From the NCBI GenBank assembly GCA_028826165.1, contig JAPDFW010000033.1, positions 496,001-560,000 of the forward strand: a DNA stretch of 64,000 bases. Reading direction: 5' to 3'. Positions 39,640-51,000 of this stretch are shown here, in pieces; the first letter of the stretch is position 1, and every line of letters begins with the position of its first letter. The position numbers and the translations under genes were made by a program. This DNA comes from Anaeramoeba ignava (taxonomy: Eukaryota > Metamonada > Anaeramoebidae). Below the pieces are notes generated by a model. The model was not told the DNA's origin. It worked only from the letters and a program-made list of their open reading frames with translations, and ran no database searches.

Positions 39640-39908
39640 TCCATTTTTTACAAAAGAAAAGAAAACAACCATCAAGAAAGAAAGAAATTAAAATTAAAAA
39701 AATTAATGATCAAATTAAAGAAAGAAAAATGAATGGAAAAAAAAAAAGAGGATTTTTTAATTTTAATTTCAATAATGATTTTAAATTCAAAATAACTAAA
39801 ATATTATTTGAAATGGTTATTTTTTTTTAAATTTAAAACCTCAAAATAATTTAATTTTTATTTTTTTCTTTTGTATTTTTTGTTTTTTTTCTTTTCATAC
39901 TATCAAAA

Positions 39909-42900
39909 ATGATCAAGAAGTGTATCAAAAAAAAAATTTAATAATTAAACCTTAAAGAAAATTTTTTTTTAAAATAAAATTAAACCAAAGAAAACAAAAT
40001 TAATCTTAATCGAATAAAGTTCAACTTGAAAAAATTTTTTGAATTGATGAAAAAAAAAAATCCACAAATTTGATTTTTACATAAAATAATTAATTAATTA
40101 AAAAAAAAAAAGCAAGGAAATGATTTTAATTTAATGATTTAATTAATAATTTAATTAAATAATTTAATTTAATATTTTAATTAATAATTTATTTAATAAT
40201 TTATTTAATAATTTAATTGAATGATCTAATTAGTAATTTATTGAATAATTTAATTTAATAATTTAATTAATAATTTATTGAATAATTTATTTAATAATTT
40301 GATAATTTAATTAATAATTTAATTGAATAATTTAATTAAATAATCTATTGAATAAATTAATTAATAATTTATTTAATAATTTAATTTAATAATTTAATAA
40401 ATTAATTAATAATTTATTTAATTTAATTAATAATTTATTTAATAATTTAATTAATTTAATAAATAAATTAACATAAATAAATTAACATAAGCAAATTAAC
40501 ATAAATAAATTAACATAAATAATTTAATTGAATAATTTAATTAATAATTTAATTTAATAATTTAATTGAATAATTTAATTGAATAATTTAATTAAATAAT
40601 TTAAATGAATAATTTATTTAATAATTTAATTTAATAATCTAATTAATTTATTTAATAATTTAATTGAATAATTTAATTAATAATTTAATTAATAATTTAA
40701 TTGAATAATTTATTTAATAATTTTATTGAATAATTTAATTAATAATTTAATTGAATAATTTATTTGAATAATTTAATTTAATAATTTAATTTATAATTTG
40801 ATGAATAATTTATTTAATAATTTAATTAAATAATTTATTTAATAATTTAATAATTTGATTTAATAATTTGATTTAATAATTTAATTAATAATTTAATTTA
40901 ATAATTTAATTAATAATTTAATTGAATAATCTATTTAATAATTTAATTGATAATTTAATTGAATAATTTAATTGAATAATTTAATTGAATAATTTAATTG
41001 ATAATTTAATTGAATAATTTATTTAATAATTTATTTGATAATTTAATTTAATAATTTAATTAATTTATTTGATAATTTAATTTAATAATTTAATTAATTT
41101 AATTGAATAATTTAATTTAATAATTTAATTTAATAATTTATTGAATAATTTAATTAAATAATTTAATTAAATTATTTAATTGAATAATTTATTTAATAAT
41201 TTAATAATTTAATTGAATAATTTTAATTAATAATTTAATTTAATAATTTAATTAATAATTTAATTTAATAATTTAATAATTTAATTTAATAATTTATTTA
41301 ATAATTTATTTAATAATTAATAATTTATTTAATGATTTAATAATTTAATTAATAATTAATTTTAATTTAATTTAATAATTTATTTAATAATTTTATTTAA
41401 TAATTGATTTAATAATTTAATGAATAATTTATTTAAATAATTTTAATTTTTAATAATTTAATTAATAATTTAATTTAATTTAATTTAATTAATTTAATTA
41501 AATAATTTAATTTAATAATTTAATTTAATTTAATAATTTATTTAATAATTTTAATTTAATTATTTAATTTAATTGAATAATTTAATTGAATAATTTAATT
41601 GAATAATTTAATTGAATAATTTAATTGAATAATTTAATTGAATAATTTAATTAATTTAATAATTTGATTTAATAATTTAATTAAATAATCTATTTAATAA
41701 TCTAATTGAATAAATTAATTAATAATTTAATTAAATAATTTAATTTAATAATTTATTTAATAATTTTATTTTAACTAATTTAATAATCTAATTTAATAAA
41801 TTTATTTAATAATTTAATTAATAATTTAATTATTAATTTAATTAATAATTTGATTATTTAATGATCTAATTAATAATTTATTTAATAATTTAAATTATTA
41901 ATCTAATTTAATTAATAATTTAATTGAATGATCTAATTAATAATTTATTTAATTTAATTTAATAATTTAATTAAATAATTTAATTGAATAATTTAATTGA
42001 ATAATTTATTTAATAATTTAATAATCTAATTAATTTATTTAATAATTTAATTTAATAATTTAATTGAATTATTTAATTAATAATTTAATTAATAATTTAA
42101 TTAATAATTTATTTAATAATTTATTTAATAATTTATTTAATAATTTATTGAATAATTTAATTGATAATTTATTGAATAATTTAAATGAATAATTTAATTG
42201 ATATAATTTAATTGATAATTTTTATTAATAATTTAATGAATATTTTAATTAAATAATTTAATTGAATAATTTAATAATTTAATTTAATAATTTAATGAAT
42301 AATTTAATAATTTAATGAATAATTTGATTTAATAATTTGATTTAAATAATTTAATTAAATAATTTAATTGAATATTTTATTTAATAATTTAATTAATAAT
42401 TTAATTAATTATTAATTTGATAATTTAATTGAATAATTTTAATTTAATTTAATTTAATTATTTTATTAATTATTTAATTTAATAATTTAATTGATAATTT
42501 AAATTAATAATTTAATTAATAATTTAAATTAATAATTTAATTGATAATTTAAATTAATAATTTAATTAATAATTTAATAATTTATTTGAATAATTTATTT
42601 AATTTAATTTAATTTAATAATTTAATTAATAATTTAATTGAATAATCTAATTGGTAATTTATTTAATAATTTATTTAATATTTTAATTTAATAATTTGAT
42701 TAATAATTTAATAATTTAATTAATAATTTATTTAATAATTTAATGAATAATTTAATTTAATAATTTAATTAAATAATATAATTGAATAATTTAATTAAAT
42801 AATTTAATTGAATAATTTAATTGAATAATATTTATTTGTTATTAATAAATAAAATAGTTTTTGAATTAAATTACCTTTTTACTACATTAATATTAATATT

Positions 42901-44770
42901 ACTCTTAATCAATCCAATCAAATCACTTGAAGGAATATGCAAAATTCAAAAAGAATTTAGAATAGGTGATAATACAACACAAAGTCAACGTTATCCAAAA
43001 ATATTTGAATTACAACAAGATACACTCGGAATGTTTTGGATGGGTTATGATAGTGATAATAAAACATGGGAAATATATAATCAACTTTATGCAATAAATG
43101 GAACAGCACTTAATTCAGAGAAAAAAATAACAATAAATGGTTCATTAGATGTAACGAAATTTGAAGCAACTCAATTTCCAAGTGGTGAAATTGTATTAGT
43201 TTGGGAAGCAGTATTATCAAGAAGTCCTTATACATATGAACCATTTTGTTTAGTAATTGATACAAATGGAGATGTTTCCACTCAACAAACATCCTTATTT
43301 GGAAATTCATTAACAAAAAAAAGATTACCAGTAATTGATGCGATTGATAACAGTAATTTTGCAGTTTTATATGTTGATATTCCTGGTTCACCAAATCAAA
43401 TCTATGCTCAAACATTCGATAACACATGTCAAAGTACAGTAGCTCCATTAGCTTTATTTTCAGGTTTCATTTTGTATGATGCTGATTCACCTAAAATCGC
43501 AAGTGGTCATGATGGAACACTTTATTTTGGATACACTGTATTTTCCAGTGCTAGTGCTGGGGGTACTTTAGTATTTACTCAACGTGCTCCTTCTGATCTA
43601 TCAGTTGCAGATACACCATTGAATTTACCAACTGCAGGGTCTTTTTTTCAAGCGGATTTATTTTATTGGGGAAGTAATTTGGTTTTTATTGTTGGTAAAT
43701 GCATTTCTAATTCATCGATTGATTTTGAATTAGTTCAATACTATCCGCCTGCTTACCTAGCAGTTGGAACTTCAATTTCTCCAATGGCTTATAATCCTAA
43801 ATTTGCAAATTTTACAGAAGATACTTTTGTTTTGATTTATGAAAATTATTATGCTGATGGAAGTGCAAATGGTATTTTTGGAATTGTTTGTTATAAAAAT
43901 TTCAGTTTCACTTTGCTTTATGATCAATTTCCTGTTAATACTTATACTGAATCTAATCAAGATTCACCTGATCTTCTTGTTATTGATAATCAAATTCTTG
44001 TTGTTTGGGAAAGTTTAGGTCAAACAGGAAATCCATTTGATTATTCAATTTATTATCAACTTTTAGAACCAAGAGATGTTACTTGTAATACACCAACTTT
44101 AAGTAATTACAATCTTAAAATGAATGAAAGCTCATCTTATCAAATTCCAAATGATTTATGTGTTTATGTTAATCCTGATTCAATTAATTTTACTATTTCT
44201 GTAAATGGAAATACAAGTCTTCCTGATAATTATTCTTTTAACAGTTCAACAAATACACTTGAATTCACAATAGATACAATATTAGCTTCTGATTTAGTTT
44301 CTATCAAATTCGAACTTGTAGAATGCAATTTTAGTCAAACAATTATGCCTAATTTGGAATTTTATGTTAATTTTTATGCAGAAATTAATCAATTCAATTC
44401 ATCAATTCCTGAACAAGATATATTAATATATTCCCCAATTTCTTATAAACTTCCAACTGATTTCTTTACATTTTTTGATAATAAATCACTTAATTATTCA
44501 GCATTACTTAATGGAAGTTCTAATTTTCCAGATAATATATATTTCAATTCAACTGATAATAGTTTGATTTCAGGAGGATTTTCTGAACCTAATTTTTTCA
44601 ATTTCACAATAATTGCAAGTGAAAATATTTTTGGAAATTCAAAAAATATTTCTATTAATTTTAATATTACAGCACCAGAAACATCAGAAAATCAAGAATC
44701 ATCAACATCTAATTTTGTTTTAAATTTTTCATTCATTTTAATTTTGTTTGAATTTGTTTTTTCCTTTTAA
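39909..44770 (+). CDS. Secreted or membrane-anchored surface glycoprotein (copy 2, intact)
   Basis: A proposed 13-nt exon (39909-39921, ATG plus three codons plus T) joins across a 2,936-bp repeat-filled intron to 42858-44770, giving 641 residues. The large exon has no in-frame ATG near its start, only a TTG, and both copies have a 13-nt ATG exon with a GTA donor in phase 1 upstream of the array, which supports the model. The protein has a signal peptide (about 1-33), blades with ATQFPSGEIVLVWEA and NQILVVWESLGQ motifs resembling repetitive beta-propeller modules, two CADG/Ig-like modules (IPNDLCVYVNPD..., YKLPTDFFTFFDN...) and a hydrophobic C-terminus with no basic tail, which fits a GPI anchor. 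About 30 N-x-S/T sites. Role in adhesion or surface variation is inference. Confidence 0.75.
40085..42825. repeat. 11-13-bp AATTTAATTGAAT array in surface copy 2 intron
   Basis: About 2.7 kb of AATTTAATTGAAT, AATTTAATTAAT and AATTTATTTAAT units, irregularly mixed. A short island of the copy 1 array type (ATAAATTAACATAA) lies at 40452-40515. It fills the proposed intron 39922-42857. The 270 bp between the copies (39640-39908) shows no gene. Confidence 0.92.
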
Positions 44771-44834
44771 TCCATTTTTTACAAAAGAAAAGAAAACAAC
44801 CAAAAACAATTTTATTGTATTATTTTTGTTTCAT

Positions 44835-45827
44835 TTATTTTATTCTTCTTTCAACCATTTTTAAAAATCTTTTTAAATATGATTTTGGATTAATTGAAGA
44901 CATTTGATTAACTGTTAAATATCTAACAGCTTTCAAACTTCTTTCAACTTTTTTTGTGATTGTATATTCCTGAAGAATATCGATTAGGCCAAGAAAATAA
45001 ACGCATTCCCTTCCATTTTCATCAACACTAATTGCACGTATTCCTCCAAAAAAACTCTTCAAAAAATGGTTTTGTTGGAACAAACTAACTTGTGATTGGA
45101 GATCTTGAATCTTCTTGTTATCGATAAAAGAAATACCAACTAGTAAACTGTAATCCATAATATTTTGTTTTTGAAGAAACGTGATATCTTCACGAATTTG
45201 TGAGATGATTTTTTTTTTGGTGGCTTCACCAAGATAAATGAAATCAACCAAATCATTATCTTTGTAAACTGCTTCTGGTACTTTTGTTTTGCTTTTGCCT
45301 CCCCTTTTCACTGTTGATCCTTTCAAATCATATTTTTCATCAATTTCCAAATTTGTCTGAAAAACATTGTTCATGATCATAAAATATTCGCACGAGTTTC
45401 CAAACTCAATCTTATAATGCCCATATATTCCTGGGAGTAAAGACTCAGGGTTTTTCTTCAAATGCTGGAAATAGAGATTTGTAAGTCTGCGAAGAATTTT
45501 GGAATCTGGTTTAGAAATATTCTTGATCACAAATGCTTGATTTGTTGAAAGGAAGAACAATGCTCCACTTCTTCCTGCTCCTGTTTGCATGTGCTTTGGT
45601 AACTTCCCATCCCCGCACAATCCCTCCATGAACTTGTAGTAATTGATGTGGTGATTGAATCTTATTTGATGAAAATAAAATGGATGATATTCTTTGAAAT
45701 TTATGTAATCTGGTAAATATTCGTTTTTTTCATTGAAAAAATGATAAGATTCCTTTTCAATTTTAATCTTGACTGATTTTTGATTGAGATTGATTTTTTT
45801 GAAGTCTTCTTTTTTTCTTTTTTCCAT
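44835..45827 (-). CDS. Phosphatidylinositol-phosphate kinase (PIPK)
   Basis: 330 residues from the ATG at 45827, no intron. The PIPK catalytic core is complete: GRSGALFFLSTNQAFVIKNI (about 85-104, nucleotide loop and catalytic Lys), MIMNNVF (151-157), YDLKGSTVKR (167-175), the family signature NIMDYSLLVGIS (223-233), YFLGLIDILQEYTITKK (about 277-293, the metal-binding Asp) and a C-terminal SSINPKSYLKRFLKMV, the activation-loop end of the fold. It makes PI(4,5)P2 or a related lipid from a phosphoinositide monophosphate at membranes. There are no extra domains, so it is one of the smallest PIPKs; type I versus type II cannot be settled. It is convergent with surface copy 2, 64 bp away. Confidence 0.9.
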   Translation of the reverse strand: MEKRKKEDFKKINLNQKSVKIKIEKESYHFFNEKNEYLPDYINFKEYHPFYFHQIRFNHHINYYKFMEGLCGDGKLPKHMQTGAGRSGALFFLSTNQAFVIKNISKPDSKILRRLTNLYFQHLKKNPESLLPGIYGHYKIEFGNSCEYFMIMNNVFQTNLEIDEKYDLKGSTVKRGGKSKTKVPEAVYKDNDLVDFIYLGEATKKKIISQIREDITFLQKQNIMDYSLLVGISFIDNKKIQDLQSQVSLFQQNHFLKSFFGGIRAISVDENGRECVYFLGLIDILQEYTITKKVERSLKAVRYLTVNQMSSINPKSYLKRFLKMVERRIK

Positions 45828-45889
45828 CAATTTGAGGATTTTTCCCTTTTATTTTGATTTTAATTTTTAATTTTTAAATTTTAAATTTT

Positions 45890-46744
45890 TTAATTTTTAA
45901 TTTTTAATGATTTTGATTTTGATTTTGATTTTTTTACAGTTTCTTCAATTCCAGTAATTAATCCAATCTTTAAAAAATTTTGGAATTTAATTTTGGATAA
46001 AAATTTTGATGTGCTTTTTCCTGCTGTTAATGAACCTTGAAAAGCAATAGAATTTATAAAAGATTTTCCTAAATTATCAGAAATGAATTGAGTTTGAGAA
46101 ATTTTATCATAAATTGAGTTTTGGAGATTTTGAGAATTTTGAGAAATTGAGTATTTATTTTCAGGGATATGATTTGAGATGATTTCGTCAATAAAATCAT
46201 AAATATAATTGAGCTCTTCATTGATTCTAAGTTTTGAACTATGAAGTTCTTCAGCAATTTCCAAAAATTGAGAAACATTTTCCTTGTTCATTCCAATTTT
46301 CAAAATTCCATCAATTTCACGTTGAACTAATTTATGGAATTTCATTTGGTCTTTTCTTAATAAAATATTCTGTTCAAACAATTTTCCTAAAGTTGGTAAA
46401 TCATTTATTAATCTTTGCATTTTGAATTGAGTTTTTTCATTTTCCATCAAAAAGAGAAATTGTTCATCAATTAAGATTTCAGTTATTTTTGAAGTGTCTA
46501 AAAGGATTGAGTTGAAAATTTCCTTATAAATTTTTCTTGCAACTTGTGCAAAAATTATTTGTTGGTTTTTTTCTTGATTTTGTGTTTGATTTGAATTGGA
46601 ATTTATATTTATATTTGAATTTGTATTTTGATTTTGATTTTCTTCCAATTTTGGATTATATTTTGAGAAATCTTCATTTAAATCGATATTAAGTAAAAAA
46701 GGGCTTAATTCATGTTTATTTTGAAAACTTTGGTTTTGATTCAT
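45890..46744 (-). CDS. Hypothetical helical protein
   Basis: 284 residues from the ATG at 46744, no intron, with a T/CAT tract upstream. After an Asn/Gln-rich N-terminus (about 30-65), the protein is largely amphipathic helix (KLVQREIDGILKIG, LEIAEELHSSKLRINEELN, YIYDFIDEIISN), then a short Gly-containing segment and a lysine/serine-rich end. I recognise no family and no catalytic motif. It may be a scaffold or coiled-coil-type protein. It follows OTU1 in the same orientation, 182 bp from it. Confidence 0.55.
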   Translation of the reverse strand: MNQNQSFQNKHELSPFLLNIDLNEDFSKYNPKLEENQNQNTNSNININSNSNQTQNQEKNQQIIFAQVARKIYKEIFNSILLDTSKITEILIDEQFLFLMENEKTQFKMQRLINDLPTLGKLFEQNILLRKDQMKFHKLVQREIDGILKIGMNKENVSQFLEIAEELHSSKLRINEELNYIYDFIDEIISNHIPENKYSISQNSQNLQNSIYDKISQTQFISDNLGKSFINSIAFQGSLTAGKSTSKFLSKIKFQNFLKIGLITGIEETVKKSKSKSKSLKIKN

Positions 46745-46926
46745 TTGTTATTTTATTTATTTAAAAGAAAAAAAATGAAAAAATTCAAAACAATTTTTTT
46801 TAGTTTTTAATTTTGAATTTAATTTTTAATTTTGATTTAATTTGAATTTTAATTTAATTGAATTTTAATTGAATTTGAATTTTAATTGAATTTGAATTTT
46901 AATTTTGATTGAATTGAATTTTAAAT

Positions 46927-47895
46927 TCATTTCTTCTCAACAAAATTTTGATGTCCTGTTGTTTTTGAATGAAGTAAAGCCTCTTTTTCTCCAACCAATA
47001 TCTTCCCACAATCTTGACATAAAAGACGAAACGTTGCAACATCAGTATAAGCCTTTTTATCATGGAGCTCTTTAATCAAAATAGCAGCTTGAGAAGAAAT
47101 TAAAGAATCAGAAGGATTAAAAATAGTTCTATCAAAATCTTTTGGGGCTGTTTTAGATGGAGAAAGAGCAAGAGTATCATAATGCAAACCATCATAAACT
47201 AAGAAGATTTTCTGTGTAAACCCCATATTTTCTCCGTAAATATAATTATTTTTGGATTGAATTTCATAAGTTGAAATTTCTGTTTTAAAATGTTTTGCAA
47301 ATATTAAAAGTTCTATCGATCCTCCCCAAGATTTTGATTGTAAAATCCATCGCGAATATTCACTATTTGATTTCCCTAAAATTGCTTCTGAAAATTGAAT
47401 TGGATCATCTAAAACAGTTTTTGACGTGATTTTTCGAAGTGTTGATTCTGATTCAGAATCAAATTTATGATTGATTGCATAATTAATTGCATGAAATAAA
47501 CAGGAATTATCATCGGGCATTTCTCTTCTTATAACAACTCCATCTTCTCGAGTTATCATTGGAATATCCGAATCAACTTGAAACGGTTTTTCATTTAAAT
47601 TTTTTTCTTCTTTTTTTTCAATTTTTTCTTCTTTTTCCATTTCATTTTCTTTTTCTTTTTCCATTTCTTTTTCTTCAACTATAATACTATCCCCATCACT
47701 CAAATATTTTGATAATAGTTCATTTTTTCCTGCAAATTCTATTAGTTTTGGGGGATACCCTTTTTTTATTACTTGTAAATTTTTTGCTATTTTAATTTTT
47801 GTTTCAATTATTTCTGAAAAATTTTCAATTTTAGTTTCTTTTGGAAAATTTTCTGTTATCATTCCTTTTGAAAATCTAATTCTTAATCGAATCAT
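46927..47895 (-). CDS. Ubiquitin thioesterase OTU1 (YOD1 homolog)
   Basis: 322 residues, no intron, the full YOD1 layout. UBX-like N-terminal domain (1-73), Glu/Lys linker, OTU cysteine protease domain from about 115 with catalytic PDDNSCLFHAINYA (Asp129, Cys132), a WGGSIELLIFAKHF block and the catalytic His in YDGLHYDTL, then a C-terminal C2H2 zinc finger (LCQDCGKILVGEKEA...HSKTTGH). OTU1 trims ubiquitin chains on substrates of the p97/Cdc48 segregase, which it binds through the UBX-like domain, in ER-associated degradation. All active-site and zinc residues are present, so the enzyme should be active. Confidence 0.92.
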   Translation of the reverse strand: MIRLRIRFSKGMITENFPKETKIENFSEIIETKIKIAKNLQVIKKGYPPKLIEFAGKNELLSKYLSDGDSIIVEEKEMEKEKENEMEKEEKIEKKEEKNLNEKPFQVDSDIPMITREDGVVIRREMPDDNSCLFHAINYAINHKFDSESESTLRKITSKTVLDDPIQFSEAILGKSNSEYSRWILQSKSWGGSIELLIFAKHFKTEISTYEIQSKNNYIYGENMGFTQKIFLVYDGLHYDTLALSPSKTAPKDFDRTIFNPSDSLISSQAAILIKELHDKKAYTDVATFRLLCQDCGKILVGEKEALLHSKTTGHQNFVEKK

Positions 47896-48001
47896 TTTGA
47901 TTGAAATAAAAAAAAGTGTTGGAAATTTGTTTTTGTTTTTGTTTTTTTATTTAATTAAAAAATCAGAAAAAGAAGTTGAGAAAAAAATGAAAAAAAAAAA
48001 A

Positions 48002-51000
48002 TCAAAAAAAAAATAATTTGTTTTTTTTAAATAAGATTAAAATTATCTTCAATTTAATTCCAAATTCGGAACTCCATTTTTCAAGTTCAGTTATTAATGC
48101 TTTTGAACAAGAAGGACGAACAATTTTTAAAGCATTTTCGAAATCTTTTATAGTTATTTTTCTGATATCTTGAACACTAATATTACTTATATCAACATTA
48201 CGAATTGGTTCCATTGCTGCTTCTTTGCATAAAGCAGTTATATCACTTGAAGAAAAGCCTTCTGTGATTTTTGCTAATCGACTGAAGTTTTGTTTACTGA
48301 GATTATTTGATTGATCTTTCATTAATCTCTGAATTAAAGATGTTCTAATTTTTTTATCAGGCAAAGGAACAAAAACTCTTTTTGACTTTTCAATTTAATA
48401 AATTTTAATTTAATTTAATAATTAAATTTTAATTTAATTTAATAAATAAATTTTAATTTAATTTAATAAATAAATTTATAAATAAAGTTATAAATAAAGT
48501 TATAAATAAATTTATAAATAAATTTTGATTCAATTTAATAAATAAATTTTAATTTAATTTAATAAGTAAATTTTAATTTAATTTAATAAATAAATTTTAT
48601 TTTAATTTTATAAATAAATTTTAATTTAATTTAATAAATAAATTTTAATTCAATTTAATAAATAAATTTTAATTCAATTTAATAAATAAATTTTGATTTA
48701 ATTTAATAAATAAATTTTAATCCAGTTTAATAAATAAATTTTAATTTAATTTAATAATTAAGTTTTTAATTCAATTTAATAAGTAAATTTTTAATTTAAT
48801 AAATAAATTTTAATTTAATTTAATAAATAAATTTTAATTTAATTTAATAAATAAATTTTAATCCAATTTAATAAATAAATTTTAATTCAATTTAATAAAT
48901 AAATTTTAATTTAATTTAATAAATAAATTTTAATTCAATTTAGTAAATAAATTTTATTTTAATTTAATAAATAAATTTTGATTTAATTTAATAAATAAAT
49001 TTTAATTTAATTTAATAAATAAATTTTTTTAATTTAATTTAATAAATAAATTTTAATTTAATTTTATAAATAAATTTTAATTTAATTTTATAAATAAATT
49101 TTAATTTAATTTTATAAATAAATTTTAATTTAATTTAATAAATAAATTTATAAATAAAGTTGTAAGTAAATTTATAAGTAAATTTATAAGTAAAGTTATA
49201 AATAAATTTATAAGTAAAGTTATAAGTAAAGTTATAAATAAAGTTATATAAATTTATTAAGTAAAGTTATAAATAAATTTATAAGTAAAGTTATAAGTAA
49301 AGTTATAAGTAAAGTTATAAATAAAGTTATAAATAAAGTTATAAATAAATTTGTAAATAAAGTTATAAGTAAAAAGTTATAAATTTATAAATAAAGTTAT
49401 AAATAAAGTTATAAGTAAAGTTATAAGTAAAAGTTATAAGTAAATTTATAAAGTTATAAGTAAAAGTTATAAATAAAGTTATATAAATAAAGTTATAAAT
49501 AAAGTTATAAATAAAGTTATAAATAAAGTTATAAATAAAGTTATAAGTAAATTTATAAGTAAAGTTATAAATAAAGTTATAAGTAAATTTATAAATAAAA
49601 ATAAGTAAAGTTATATAAAGTTATAATAAAGTTATAAATAAAGTTTAAAAAAAAGTTTAAATAAATTTATAAAAAACAAAGTTATAAGTAAATTTATAAG
49701 TAAAGTTATAAATAAAGTTATAAATAAAGTTATAAGTAAAGTTATAAGTAAATTTATAAATAAAGTTATAAATAAAGTTATAAATAAAGTTATAAATAAA
49801 GTTATAAAAATATAAAGTTATAAGTAAAGTTATAAATAAAGTTATAAATAAATTTATAAATAAAGTTATAAGTAAAGTTTATAAGTAAAGTTATAAGTAA
49901 AGTTATAAATAAATTTATAAAAATAAAGTTATAAGTAAAGTTATAAATAAAGTTATAAATAAAGTTATAAATAAAGTTATAAATAAAGTTATAAGTAAAG
50001 TTATAAGTAAAGTTATAAATAAAGTTATAAGTAAAGTTATAAATAAAGTTATAAGTAAAGTTATAAGTAAAGTTATAAGTAAAAGTTATAAGTAAAAGTT
50101 ATAAGTAAAGTTATAAAATAAAGTTATAAGTAAAGTTATAAGTAAAGTTTATAAGTAAAGTTATAAATAAAGTTATAAATAAAGTTATAAATAAAGTTAT
50201 AAATAAATAAAATTTATAAATAAAAGTTATAAGTAAAGTTATAAGTTATGTGGTAAATTATAAATAAAGTTATAAATAAAGTTATAAAAATTTATATAAG
50301 TTAAAGTTATAAAGTTATAAGTAAATTTCCATAAATAAATTTATAAATAAATGTTTTTATAACGTAAAGTTATAAATAAAATAAATTTTATCTTTTAAAG
50401 TTATAAATAAAGTTATAAATAAAGTTATAAATAAAGTTATAAATAAAGTTATAAATAAAGTTATAAGTAAAGTTATAAATAAAGTTATAAGTAAATTTAT
50501 AAATAAAGTTAAATAAAGTTTATAAATTTTCTTTATAAATAAATTTATATAAAAAATTTATAAATAAAGTTATAAATAAAGTTATAAATAAATTTATAAA
50601 TAAAGTTATAAATAAATTTATAAATAAATTTATAAATAAATTTATAAATAAAGTTATAAATAAAGTTATAAATAAAGTTATAAATAAAGTTATAAATAAA
50701 GTTATAAATAAAGTTATAAATAAAGTTATAAGTAAAGTTGTAAGTAAAGTTATAAATAAAGTTATAAATAAAGTTATAAATAAAGTTATAAGTAAATTTA
50801 TAAGTAAATTTATAAATAAAGTTATAAATAAAGTTATAAGTAAAGTTATAAGTAAAGTTATAAGTAAATTTTTAAATGATTTATAAATAATTTTGAAAAA
50901 TAATTACAAAACGACGTAAAGCTGCATCATCTAAATCTTGTGGTCTATTTGTTGCTGCCATAACTAATAATCTTTCATTTGGATCAGTAGTTGCTCCATC

